This document shows positions 16,493 to 24,379 of a stretch of 34,857 bases of DNA, in pieces. Positions within the stretch are counted from its first letter, which is position 1. The number at the start of each line of letters is the position of its first letter. Location of the stretch: the NCBI GenBank assembly GCA_014193395.1, contig BJHT01000040.1, positions 1 through 34,857 on the forward strand. The letters are read 5' to 3'. This DNA is from Verrucomicrobiota bacterium (GTDB lineage Bacteria > Verrucomicrobiota > Verrucomicrobiia > Limisphaerales > BJHT01). The translations under genes and the position numbers were made by a program. A model generated the notes under the pieces. The model was not told where the DNA came from. It made no database searches and worked only from the letters and a program-made list of their open reading frames with translations.

Positions 16493-17767
16493 ATGAACCT
16501 CGTGGAAAAACCGTGCGCCGCGCACCGTCGCGTCGCCCAATCCTGCCTCCTCGCGATGACCACCCTTCTCACCGCGTTCGCCGCCAGCAACGCCGGCCCC
16601 GCTGCCGCCGCAGAGTTGCCCTTCTTCCACGCGCAGCCTTGCTTTGTCGTCGCCACCAAGCAGGTCGAGGTCGCGGTGACGCAGACGGGCGGGCACATGG
16701 CGCCGGTCACGTTCTTTCGCGACAGCGCCGCGCCGGTGCGGCCGTACTACGTCAGCCCGTGGCAGGACGAGCCGCCGGCGAAAATGCCCGTGCCCGTGCT
16801 TGTCCCGTTGCGCGGCGATTTCTTCTGCCTGCCGTTTGGCGGGAATTCCGAGGAAGTCGCGGGCGAGAAACATCCGCCGCACGGCGAGACGGCCGGTGAA
16901 GCGTGGCGGCTCGTCGGCACCAAGACCGCTGCCGACGTGACGACGCTCACGCTCGGCCTCGAGACCAAGGTCCGCACCGGGCGCGTGACGAAGGAACTTT
17001 CGCTCGTCGCGGGCCAGAACGTCGTTTACTCGCGGCACGTCATTGAGGGCTTCGCCGGGCGCGTGCCGCTCGGGCATCACGCGACGCTCGCGATGCCGGA
17101 GGCGGACGGCGCGGTGCGCATCGCCACGAGCGCATTCCGGTTCGGCATGACGTGCCCGTCGCTCTTCAGTGATCCGAAGCAGCGCGAATACCAGGCGTTG
17201 CTCCCCGGCGCGAAGTGGAGTGATCTCGCGAAAGTTCCCGCCGCATGGAAGGGCGCGCCTGACGCCGATCTCACGCGCCTGCCCGGTCGCTATGGTCACG
17301 CGGACCTCATCCAGCTTGCCAACGAATCGTGGGAGAAAACCGGTGGCCCCGCGTGGACGACGGCGACCTTCGCGGATGCCGGCTACGTCTGGTTCGCGTT
17401 GAAAGATCCCGCCGTCCTGCGCACCACGGTCTTCTGGATGGAGAACCGCGGGCGTCACGGGCATCCGTGGAACGGCCGCAACAACTGCCTCGGCCTTGAA
17501 GATGTCACCGCGTTTTTCGCCGACGGCCTCGCCGCCTCGACGCGCGAGAACTTGCTCACGAAAGAAGGCGTGGACACCGCGCTCACCCTGCGCGCCGATC
17601 AGCCGACCGCGGTGAACTACATCCAGGGCGTCGTGAAAATCCCCGCCGGCTTCGAGAACGTGCAGTCGCTCGAATTTGCGCCCGGCGCGGTGACCTTCAT
17701 CTCGACCACCGGCCAGCGCGTCACCGCCCCCGTGCGGCATGAGTTTCTGAAGACCGGCAGGCTGTAG
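16493..17767 (+). CDS. Exported protein resembling a galactose-mutarotase-like fold
   Basis: A 424-residue secreted protein. The signal peptide is long and Arg-containing (to about residue 42, ending GPAAAAEL). The body has features reminiscent of aldose-1-epimerase-type carbohydrate-binding folds: HPPHGETAGEAWRLVG near 125, VVYSRHVIEGFAGRVPLGHH, and ENRGRHGHPWNGRNNCLGLE towards the C-terminus, which may hold the Arg/His/Glu of such pockets. I do not recognise a specific family, and the enzymatic role is unknown. It ends the run of exported proteins before the ABC importer, so a link to sugar processing is plausible. ATG 16493 is preferred because the frame upstream crosses the repeat. Confidence 0.55.
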   Translation: MNLVEKPCAAHRRVAQSCLLAMTTLLTAFAASNAGPAAAAELPFFHAQPCFVVATKQVEVAVTQTGGHMAPVTFFRDSAAPVRPYYVSPWQDEPPAKMPVPVLVPLRGDFFCLPFGGNSEEVAGEKHPPHGETAGEAWRLVGTKTAADVTTLTLGLETKVRTGRVTKELSLVAGQNVVYSRHVIEGFAGRVPLGHHATLAMPEADGAVRIATSAFRFGMTCPSLFSDPKQREYQALLPGAKWSDLAKVPAAWKGAPDADLTRLPGRYGHADLIQLANESWEKTGGPAWTTATFADAGYVWFALKDPAVLRTTVFWMENRGRHGHPWNGRNNCLGLEDVTAFFADGLAASTRENLLTKEGVDTALTLRADQPTAVNYIQGVVKIPAGFENVQSLEFAPGAVTFISTTGQRVTAPVRHEFLKTGRL

Positions 17768-17819
17768 AGATACCGCCCGCGTCCGGCAGGTTTCTCAGCT
17801 TGGAAAACGGCAATTCGAT

Positions 17820-17968
17820 GAACCACGAAAGACACGAAAGACACGAAAGACACGAAAATGGGGCGTGGAATCGCGGGTTCCGCTCGGGGCGGCTGCCGCC
17901 CCACCCGCTGAACCAACCACTCGCCGCCTTGTGTCCTTCTTTCGTGTCTTTCGAGTCTTTCGTGGTTC
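17820..17968. repeat. Inverted repeat with 9-bp-period arms before the binding-protein gene
   Basis: The left arm 17820-17855 is four units of ACGAAAGAC type; the right arm 17931-17968 is its inverted counterpart (TTCGTGTCTTTCG). Between them lies a perfect 17-bp palindrome, GGGGCGGCTGCCGCCCC (17886-17902). The right arm ends 54 bp before ATG 18023. Confidence 0.85.
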
Positions 17969-18022
17969 CACCTGCTTTCTCTGCGATCAACCCAAACCCG
18001 ATTCATCTCTGATTCACCTCTT

Positions 18023-19012
18023 ATGAAAACCTCCTCCCTCGCCCTCCTCGCCTGCTCGCTCGCGCTGCTGCTCGGCTGTGACAAGCCGGCGCCCGCGCCC
18101 ACCTCGCCGTCTGCCGTCCCGCCGCCGCCCCCGGCCGCCAAGGCGAAGGGCACCATCGGCGTCTCGCTGCTCACGCTCGACAACCCTTTCTTCAAGGTCA
18201 TCGGCGACAACATCACCGCCGAGGGTAAAAAGCGCGGCTACGAAACCATCGTCGTCAGCGGCGACAAGGACGTCGCCAAGCAGGGCAATCAGATCAAGGA
18301 CTTCATCGTGAAAAAGGTGAGCGCCATCGTGCTGAGTCCGTGCGATTCCAAGTCGATCATCCCGGTGATTCAGGAGGCCAACGCGGCGGGCATCCCGGTT
18401 TTCACCGTGGACATTCCGTGCAACGAACCGGGCGTGAAAATCGTGACGCAGATCGCGACGGACAATTACGGCGGCGGCAAGGAGGCGGGCCGGGCAATGA
18501 TCGAGGCGCTGGGCGAGGCGGGCGGCAAGGTGGCCGTGCTGCATTTCAAACAGGCCGAGTCCTGCCAGCTTCGCGTGAAGGGCTTCCGCGAAGTGATCGA
18601 CGCGCACAACGCCAGCGGCAAGGCGAAGATCGACATCGTGACCGAACTCGAGAGCGGCGGCGCGAAGGACGCGGGCTACAAGGCCGCCGAGGACGCGTTG
18701 CAGGCGAACGGGGATTTGCGCGGCATCTTTGCCATCAACGATCCGGCGGCGCTGGGCGCGCGCGCCGCGCTCGAAAAGGCCGGCAAGACGCAGGTTTTGA
18801 TCGTCGGTTTCGACGGCCAGCCCGAGGGCAAGCAGGCGATCAAGGACGGCAAGATTTACGCCGATCCGATCCAGTTCCCCGACAAGATGGGCGTGCAGAT
18901 TGTCGATGCCATCATCCGCCACTCGAAGGGCGAATCCCTTCCGCCGCAGATGCTCATCCCCACGAGCCTCTACAAAAAAGCCGACGCCCTGAAGGATCCC
19001 GAACTGAAGTAG
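18023..19012 (+). CDS. rbsB: Ribose-type sugar ABC transporter substrate-binding lipoprotein
   Basis: A 329-residue periplasmic-binding protein of the RbsB/Peripla_BP_4 type. The lipobox L16-L-G-C19 anchors it, and a Pro/Ala-rich linker (residues 23-41) precedes the binding fold. Seen: GTIGVSLLTLDNPFFKVIGD, the typical start of lobe 1; VSAIVLSPCDSKSIIPVIQE; IPVFTVDI; GIFAINDPAALGARAAL; and VLIVGFDGQPEGKQAI. It should capture an aldose or polyol for the ATPase/permease at 20851-23922. The substrate is not determined by sequence, so the symbol denotes family only. It is separated from the next gene by 583 bp of repeats, unusual for one operon. Confidence 0.85.
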   Translation: MKTSSLALLACSLALLLGCDKPAPAPTSPSAVPPPPPAAKAKGTIGVSLLTLDNPFFKVIGDNITAEGKKRGYETIVVSGDKDVAKQGNQIKDFIVKKVSAIVLSPCDSKSIIPVIQEANAAGIPVFTVDIPCNEPGVKIVTQIATDNYGGGKEAGRAMIEALGEAGGKVAVLHFKQAESCQLRVKGFREVIDAHNASGKAKIDIVTELESGGAKDAGYKAAEDALQANGDLRGIFAINDPAALGARAALEKAGKTQVLIVGFDGQPEGKQAIKDGKIYADPIQFPDKMGVQIVDAIIRHSKGESLPPQMLIPTSLYKKADALKDPELK

Positions 19013-19595
19013 GGCGGGAAGAACGGGGAATTTTTTTAACCACGGATGGACACGGATAAACACCGATGGGGAGCGCACGCCGCTGGCGTGCTGTTTTCGG
19101 CGGCCCGCCGAAAACCTCGTCCCACAAACTTTCTCGGGCGGCGGCAATGGCAGACCGGGGAACGAGGGTTTGGGCGGGCCGCCCAAACCAGCACGCGGGC
19201 CGCGTGCGCTCCCCATACGTGCAACCACGGATGGACACGGATGAACACGGATGAAGACCGACGTTCGAGCCACGCGGCGCGCCCTTTGGAGTGCGGTGAC
19301 TTGTCACCGCTTTTGCGCAGGCGACTTGTCGCCGTCGATGTTCAGGGGGCGTCCGAACACGCGCGCACGCCAGCGCTGGCGCGAGCTGTGAACGCCCCGA
19401 TTCATACCAACGCTCGCCGCAATTCGACGGCGACAAGTCGCCTCGGGAAAGCGGTGACAAGTCCCCGCACACCAGAGCCAGCAGCGATTCGATCACTGCT
19501 CGGCTGCCATCCCCATCCGTGTCCATCCGTGTCCATCCGTGGTTAGAGATTTCCCCTCCCCGCCAACCCCGTATCACCACCACCACTCCTGACCC
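19013..19595. repeat. Intergenic nested composite: F, D, F, A4, F'
   Basis: The order is a 10-bp-period arm 19038-19067, repeat D 19068-19214, a second direct-repeat arm 19223-19254, palindrome A4 19285-19474, and the inverted F' arm 19508-19545, ending 50 bp before aroE. D has four perfect hairpins: 17 bp at 19075-19091, 23 bp at 19093-19115, 23 bp at 19167-19189 and 17 bp at 19191-19207. The whole space is explained by repeats; no gene is supported. Confidence 0.9.
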
Positions 19596-20450
19596 ATGAG
19601 CGAATCACGCAACTTCCTTCACGAACTCACCGGCTCGATGTCGCAGGGCGCGGCGGGCAATCCCACCGTCGCCATGATCGAAGCCGCTTTCGCGCATCAC
19701 GGGCTGCACTGGCGCTACGTGAACATGGAGGTCACGCCCGCCGACCTCGGCGCGGCCGTGCGCGGGGCCAAGGCGATGGGCTTCCGCGGCTTCAATTGCA
19801 GCCTGCCGCACAAGGTCACGGTGATTCCGCATCTCGACGGTTTGGGCGAATCCGCCGCCGTGATGGGCGCGGTGAACTGCGTCGTGCGGCGCGGCGAAAA
19901 GTTCATCGGCGAGAACACTGACGGGAAAGGTTTTCTGAAATCGCTGGAGTCCGTGGTCCCGGCGAAAGGGAAGTCCGTCGTGCTTTTCGGCGCGGGCGGT
20001 GCGGCGCGCGCCATCGCGGTGGAACTCGGCCTCGCGGGCACGAAGCGAATCACCATCGTGAACCGCTCCGAGCCGCGCGGTGCGGAACTCGTCGCCCTCC
20101 TGCGCGACAAGCTGAAGCTCGACGCGGAGCTCGTCGTGTGGCGCGGCGACTACGCGGTACCCGCGGGCACGGACATCGTCATCAACGGCACCTCCATCGG
20201 CCTCTACGCCCCGGAGGCGCGGCTAGCGCTCGATCTGCGTTCGCTCCAGCCCGGTATGGTCGTGGCCGACGTGGTCTTCAGCCCGGTCCGCACGCGTTTC
20301 CTCGACGATGCCGCCGCGCGCGGCTGCCGCGCGATTGACGGGCTGGGGATGCTCGTGAACCAGGGCATCGTCGGCGTGCAATACTGGACCGGCATCACCC
20401 CGGATGCGGACGTGATGCGCCGCGCGCTCGAAGCCGCGATGGGCCTATGA
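19596..20450 (+). CDS. aroE: Shikimate dehydrogenase-like oxidoreductase (AroE superfamily)
   Basis: A 284-residue AroE/YdiB-type NADP(H) enzyme. Conserved: FNCSLPHKVTV with the catalytic Lys, AVNCVV with the substrate Asn, NTDGKGF with the Asp, GAGGAARAIAVEL cofactor loop, NRSE at the NADP-preference position, INGTSIG, and the closing GLGMLVNQG with Gln. The usual N-terminal HSxSP block that holds the shikimate carboxylate is absent; the aligned stretch reads SMSQGAAGNPT. So the substrate may not be shikimate itself. It sits between rbsB-like and rbsA-like genes, which suggests a role with the imported compound, possibly a cyclitol or quinate-like molecule. That is inference. A normal biosynthetic AroE remains possible. 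Confidence 0.75.
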   Translation: MSESRNFLHELTGSMSQGAAGNPTVAMIEAAFAHHGLHWRYVNMEVTPADLGAAVRGAKAMGFRGFNCSLPHKVTVIPHLDGLGESAAVMGAVNCVVRRGEKFIGENTDGKGFLKSLESVVPAKGKSVVLFGAGGAARAIAVELGLAGTKRITIVNRSEPRGAELVALLRDKLKLDAELVVWRGDYAVPAGTDIVINGTSIGLYAPEARLALDLRSLQPGMVVADVVFSPVRTRFLDDAAARGCRAIDGLGMLVNQGIVGVQYWTGITPDADVMRRALEAAMGL

Positions 20451-20850
20451 AACGGGGAGAGTTGGACAACCACGGATGCACGCGGATGCACACTGATGGG
20501 GAAGGGGAATCTCGGAAATCTGACTCCGGTGGATGGGTGCAGCCGGACTGCGGTTTTCGTGCCGCGGCGGTTTGGAGTGCGGTGACTTGTCACCGCTTTC
20601 GCGAGGCGACTTGTCGCCGTCGAACCACGGCAGTCGTCCGAACAGAACGGGGGTACTCACGGCTCGCGCCAGCGGCGGCCCGCCCGCAGGACCGAACGTG
20701 CCCGGACACTCGACGGCGACAAGTCGCCTGCGGAAAAGCGGTGACAAGTCACCGCACTCCAAAACCCCCGCGTTCTCGCCAGCCGCAAGAAACGGGCGCG
20801 ATTTTCATCCGTGTGCCGCCGTGTGCCTCCGTGGTTGCTCCATTTCTACG
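20451..20850. repeat. Intergenic composite: F arm, repeat A5, F' arm
   Basis: The left arm is 20467-20498, palindrome A5 20571-20764 and the right arm 20806-20837, ending 13 bp before the ATPase start. A5 is the best copy: hairpins at 20579-20596, 20605-20618, 20715-20728 and 20738-20755 are all perfect. Both F arms here carry GCAC-type units where other copies have GAAC/GGAC, so the two arms changed together. No gene is supported. Confidence 0.9.
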
Positions 20851-22344
20851 ATGACCATCACCCCGCCGCTCCTCCTCGCGATGCGCGGCATCGTGAAGTC
20901 CTTTCCCGGCGTGCAGGCGTTGCGCGGCGTGGACCTGAGTCTGCGCGCGGGCGAAGTGCTCGCGTTGCTCGGCGAGAACGGCGCGGGCAAGAGCACGCTG
21001 ATGAAAGTGCTCGGCGGCGCGCATCGCGCGGATGCGGGCGTGCTGGCGATTGACGGACGTGAGACGCCGTTCGCGTCGCCGCAGGATGCGCGGCGCGCGG
21101 GCGTGGCGGTGATTTACCAGGAGTTCAATCTCGTTCCGGGTCTCACGGCGGTGGAAAATATCTTCCTCGGTCAAGAGGTGACGCGCGCCGGCTTTGTCGC
21201 GCAGCGCCAGGAACGCGCGCGCGCAGCAGCCCTGTTTCAGCGGCTCGGCGTCGAGATTGATCTCGACGCGCCCTGTCGGCGGCTCACCACGGCGCAGCAG
21301 CAATTGGTGGAAATCGCCAAGGCGCTCGCCTTCGAGGCGCGCATCATTGTCATGGATGAACCGAGCGCCGCGCTCACGGCGCACGAGGTCGCGCGTCTGT
21401 TTGAGATCATCCGTGAACTCAAGCGGCAGGGCATTGGCATCATCTACATCAGCCATCGCCTCGACGAGGTCTTCGCCATCGCGGACCGCGTGACGGTCCT
21501 GCGCGACGGCCGGAATGTCGGCGAGCGGCCCATCGGAAAGATCACGCGCCACGAGATGATCGAGCTGATGGTCGGGCGCGAGCTGAAGGATGAGTTCCCC
21601 GTACGCGCCGTGACGCCCGGCGCAGTGCGGTTGGAAGTGCGCGGACTGCGGCGGGGGCGTGCGGTGCGGGATGTGTCGTTCACCGTGCGACGGGGTGAGA
21701 TTCTCGCGCTCACCGGCCTCGTCGGCGCGGGCCGCACGGAGACCGTCCGGCTCATCTTCGGCGCCGATGCGCGCGAGGCGGGCGAGGTCCGCGTGGATGG
21801 CCGGGCGCTCGCCATCGGCTCGCCGCAGGATGCCATCGCGGCCGGGATCGGGCTGTTGACCGAGGACCGCAAATTGCAGGGACTCGTGCTCGGCCATTCG
21901 GTGCGCGAGAATTTCGGCCTGCCGAATCTCGATTGGCTTTCGCGCCGTGGCTTCGTGCAGCTCGGGCGCGAGCGGGAGGAGTTCGGCCGCTACGTGGAAC
22001 GGCTGAAAATCAAGGTGCCCGATCAGGAGCAGCGCGCGGGCAACCTGTCGGGCGGCAACCAGCAGAAGGTGGTGCTGGCGAAATGGCTCGCGCGCAATTG
22101 CGATGTGCTGATTTTCGACGAGCCGACGCGCGGCATCGACGTCGGCGCGAAATACGAAATCTATCTGCTGCTGAACGAACTGGCCGCCGCGGGCAAAGCC
22201 ATCGTGATGATCAGTTCCGAACTGCCCGAGGTGCTCGGCATGGCCGACCGCATCCTCGTCCTGCACGAAGGCCGCGTGACCGGCGAGATCGCCGACGCAC
22301 GCCGGGCGACTCAGGAACAGATCATGCAACTCGCGGTGGCTTGA
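20851..22344 (+). CDS. rbsA: Sugar ABC transporter ATP-binding protein (RbsA-type, two ATPase domains)
   Basis: A 497-residue fused twin ATPase that powers a ribose-type importer. NBD1: Walker A GENGAGKST at 41-49, a degenerate signature (LTTAQQQLVE) and Walker B IIVMDEPSAAL. NBD2: the relaxed Walker A GLVGAGRTE, the signature LSGGNQQKV and Walker B VLIFDEPTRGID. Length and this asymmetry are typical of RbsA/XylG/MglA. ATG 20851 is chosen because family similarity starts at once and the upstream frame (to 20533) is repeat DNA. It has no Shine-Dalgarno; a family F' repeat arm ends 13 bp upstream. The symbol denotes family, not ribose specificity. Confidence 0.92.
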   Translation: MTITPPLLLAMRGIVKSFPGVQALRGVDLSLRAGEVLALLGENGAGKSTLMKVLGGAHRADAGVLAIDGRETPFASPQDARRAGVAVIYQEFNLVPGLTAVENIFLGQEVTRAGFVAQRQERARAAALFQRLGVEIDLDAPCRRLTTAQQQLVEIAKALAFEARIIVMDEPSAALTAHEVARLFEIIRELKRQGIGIIYISHRLDEVFAIADRVTVLRDGRNVGERPIGKITRHEMIELMVGRELKDEFPVRAVTPGAVRLEVRGLRRGRAVRDVSFTVRRGEILALTGLVGAGRTETVRLIFGADAREAGEVRVDGRALAIGSPQDAIAAGIGLLTEDRKLQGLVLGHSVRENFGLPNLDWLSRRGFVQLGREREEFGRYVERLKIKVPDQEQRAGNLSGGNQQKVVLAKWLARNCDVLIFDEPTRGIDVGAKYEIYLLLNELAAAGKAIVMISSELPEVLGMADRILVLHEGRVTGEIADARRATQEQIMQLAVA

Positions 22345-22608
22345 ATGTATGCAACAGCGAACTAGAGCGGGTGGCAGGGCAATCCCTGTAGCGCAGGCTT
22401 CCCAGCCTGCTGTATCGCAGGTTTCCAAACCTGCGACCGTTGGAATTTTCACGCGCGCTCGAACTCGCCGACGCCCCGCCGACTTGGAAGTCGGCGACAC
22501 AGCAGGTTTGGAAACCTGCGCTACCGGCCGGGTCGCACTCGTCGCCAACCTTCCCCTTCCCATCCGTGTCCATCCGTGTCCATCCGTGGTTAAACATCCC
22601 CTTCTGAC
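22345..22608. repeat. Intergenic repeat B1 plus an exact 10-bp-period arm
   Basis: B1 spans 22388-22524, with ends GTAGCGCAG and CTGCGCTAC and four hairpins at 22393-22410, 22417-22434, 22478-22495 and 22502-22519. It is followed by 22561-22595, CATCCGTGTC repeated and ending CATCCGTGGT, 13 bp before the permease start. No gene is supported. Confidence 0.9.
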
Positions 22609-23922
22609 ATGAAACCCTCGCTCACCCGCTGGCTCGCTGATTACGGCATGATCTTCGTGCTGCTGTTGCTGTGCGCGTTCTTCAGCGTGGTGACTTACAG
22701 CGAGCAGTCGCCGACGGGCGAAGCGGCGGCGAAGCAGGTCATCGCGGCCATCGGCGGGCAGTTCGGTCAGAAGACGGCGCGCGTGCTCGTTGTGGTCAGC
22801 GATCAGCCGGACGATGCGTTGTTTGCAGCCAAACTCGCGCGCGACCTGGGCGCGCCCATCGTCTCTGTGGTCAAGGGGCAACCCAAGGACGCTCGCGAGG
22901 CGTTGCAGAAAATCGCCGCGGCCGGCGGCAAGCTCGACGCGATCGCCTGCACGCAGGTCACGGGCGCGTGGCTGGTGTTCGCTGATTTGAAGACGGACTT
23001 CCCGGCGCTGGGTGAACCGCGCGTGATCACGCCGCGCAGCTACCGGTGGCCGAACTTTCTCAAGTCCGAGAACCTGCTGAACATCGCCAATCAAATCGCG
23101 GTGATCGCCATCGTGGCCATCGGCATGACGATGGTCATCATCACGGGCGGGATCGATCTCTCGGTCGGCAGCCTGCTCGCACTGTCGGCGGTGCTGGCGG
23201 CGAAGTTCATCCGGGATTTTGCGGGCGGCGCGGAGGCGTCGGCGTTCGGAATGTTTCTCGCGTGCGCCGCCGCCGTGGTGCTGTGCGGCGTGATCGGCGG
23301 GTTCTCGGGTGCGATGATCACGCGGTTCGGCATCCCGCCGTTCATCGTAACGCTGGCGATGATGCTTGTGGGCAGCGGCTTCGCGTACATTCTCGCGAAG
23401 GGGCAATCCATTTACCAAATCCCCGATTCATTTGTCTGGCTGGGGCGCGGTGCGGATGTGTTGCGCCTGCCCAACGCCGTCGTGCTCATGCTGGTGCTCT
23501 ACGTGCTCGCGCACGTGCTGATGTCGCGCATGAAGCTCGGCCGTTACCTCTACGCCGTCGGCGGCAACCGCGAGGCGGCGCGGCTCTCGGGCGTGCCCGT
23601 GCAGCGCGTGCTGCTGTTCGCCTACGTCGCCAGCGCGCTGCTCGCGGGCCTGGGCGGCGTGATCATGGCGTCGCAGCTCAAGAGCGGCTCGGCCACGTAT
23701 GGCAACATGTATGAGCTGTATGTCATTGCCGCCGTGGTGGTGGGCGGCACGAGCCTCAGCGGCGGCGAGGGGAAGATGTTCGGCACGCTGACCGGGGCGT
23801 TTACCATCGCCGTGATCCAGAACGGCATGAACCTCACCAATGTCGAGAGTTACACGCAAAAGGTCGTGCTCGGGATGGTGATACTGGGCGCGGTGCTGTT
23901 GGACAAAATCCGGCAGCGGTAG
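22609..23922 (+). CDS. rbsC: Sugar ABC transporter permease (RbsC-type) with a periplasmic insertion
   Basis: A 437-residue membrane permease, about 110 residues longer than usual RbsC. The first membrane helix is near residues 13-29. The usual core begins near 150 (NFLKSENLLNIANQIAVIAI, then GMTMVIITGGIDLSVGSLLA) and includes FIVTLAMMLVGSGFAYI, YLYAVGGNREAARLSGV and a C-terminal GTLTGAFTIAVIQNGMNL. Between them, about 30-148 is a soluble alpha/beta segment with strands RVLVVV, PIVSVV and DAIACT that should sit in the periplasm. RbsA-like and RbsB-like partners lie upstream. The core assignment is firm. The extra domain is unrecognised; it may be part of ligand or binding-protein recognition. 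Confidence 0.88.
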   Translation: MKPSLTRWLADYGMIFVLLLLCAFFSVVTYSEQSPTGEAAAKQVIAAIGGQFGQKTARVLVVVSDQPDDALFAAKLARDLGAPIVSVVKGQPKDAREALQKIAAAGGKLDAIACTQVTGAWLVFADLKTDFPALGEPRVITPRSYRWPNFLKSENLLNIANQIAVIAIVAIGMTMVIITGGIDLSVGSLLALSAVLAAKFIRDFAGGAEASAFGMFLACAAAVVLCGVIGGFSGAMITRFGIPPFIVTLAMMLVGSGFAYILAKGQSIYQIPDSFVWLGRGADVLRLPNAVVLMLVLYVLAHVLMSRMKLGRYLYAVGGNREAARLSGVPVQRVLLFAYVASALLAGLGGVIMASQLKSGSATYGNMYELYVIAAVVVGGTSLSGGEGKMFGTLTGAFTIAVIQNGMNLTNVESYTQKVVLGMVILGAVLLDKIRQR

Positions 23923-24379
23923 GGAGACCCGGCACGGCGGAGGAGCAAAACGGGGGACAAGGCAAGACCACTAACCGGCACTAATGGGAGCCAATCCGGC
24001 TGCATCCGGAGAGTGGGAGTGGGCGGGCCTTTCAATCGTGTCAATCCAGTCGCAGATGTCGAGAGGCCCACAGAGCGGCGAAGCCACAACCAAGGTGGAG
24101 CGCGACCGTCGCGGTCGCAGCGCGAGGAGCGGGAAGGAGACGACGGAAACCAAATCGCCGATGTTTTGCAAACGCGCTGCGGATGCGGCGGGACGAGCGA
24201 ACGGCGGGACGTGCCGATTTGGAAATCCGCGATTCCGGGGCGGGGCGTGGAAGGGCGCGGGGCGTTTTGCGTCGCGCGGCCAGCATCCGCGCTTGCCACG
24301 TCTTCGGCGGGCTTCCTATGATGCGCGGCGTGCAGATTCACGGATCCACCACACCGCACCACCCCAGCAGGCACGGCGC
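23923..24379. other. Intergenic region with degenerate repeat traces
   Basis: No gene is supported. A hairpin of family C type (GCGACCG-tcg-CGGTCGC) lies near 24098-24123, and a weak family B-like segment (CCGATTTGGAAATCCGCG) is near 24213-24230. Composition looks like old, decayed repeats. An open frame to the corA start exists but lacks protein-like sequence. Confidence 0.55.

Noticed and set aside
16025-17740. A 571-residue minus-strand frame
   Set aside because: It is antisense to the CBM-like and mutarotase-like genes, crosses a repeat and shows no domain.
22561-22595. A small CRISPR-like array (10-bp units)
   Set aside because: Units are contiguous with no spacers, far too short for CRISPR, and no cas gene is present.
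20749-23418. An 889-residue open frame on the minus strand
   Set aside because: It lies wholly antisense to rbsA- and rbsC-like genes and a repeat region, has no protein-like motif, and is His/Arg/Ala-rich as expected for the shadow of a GC-rich gene.
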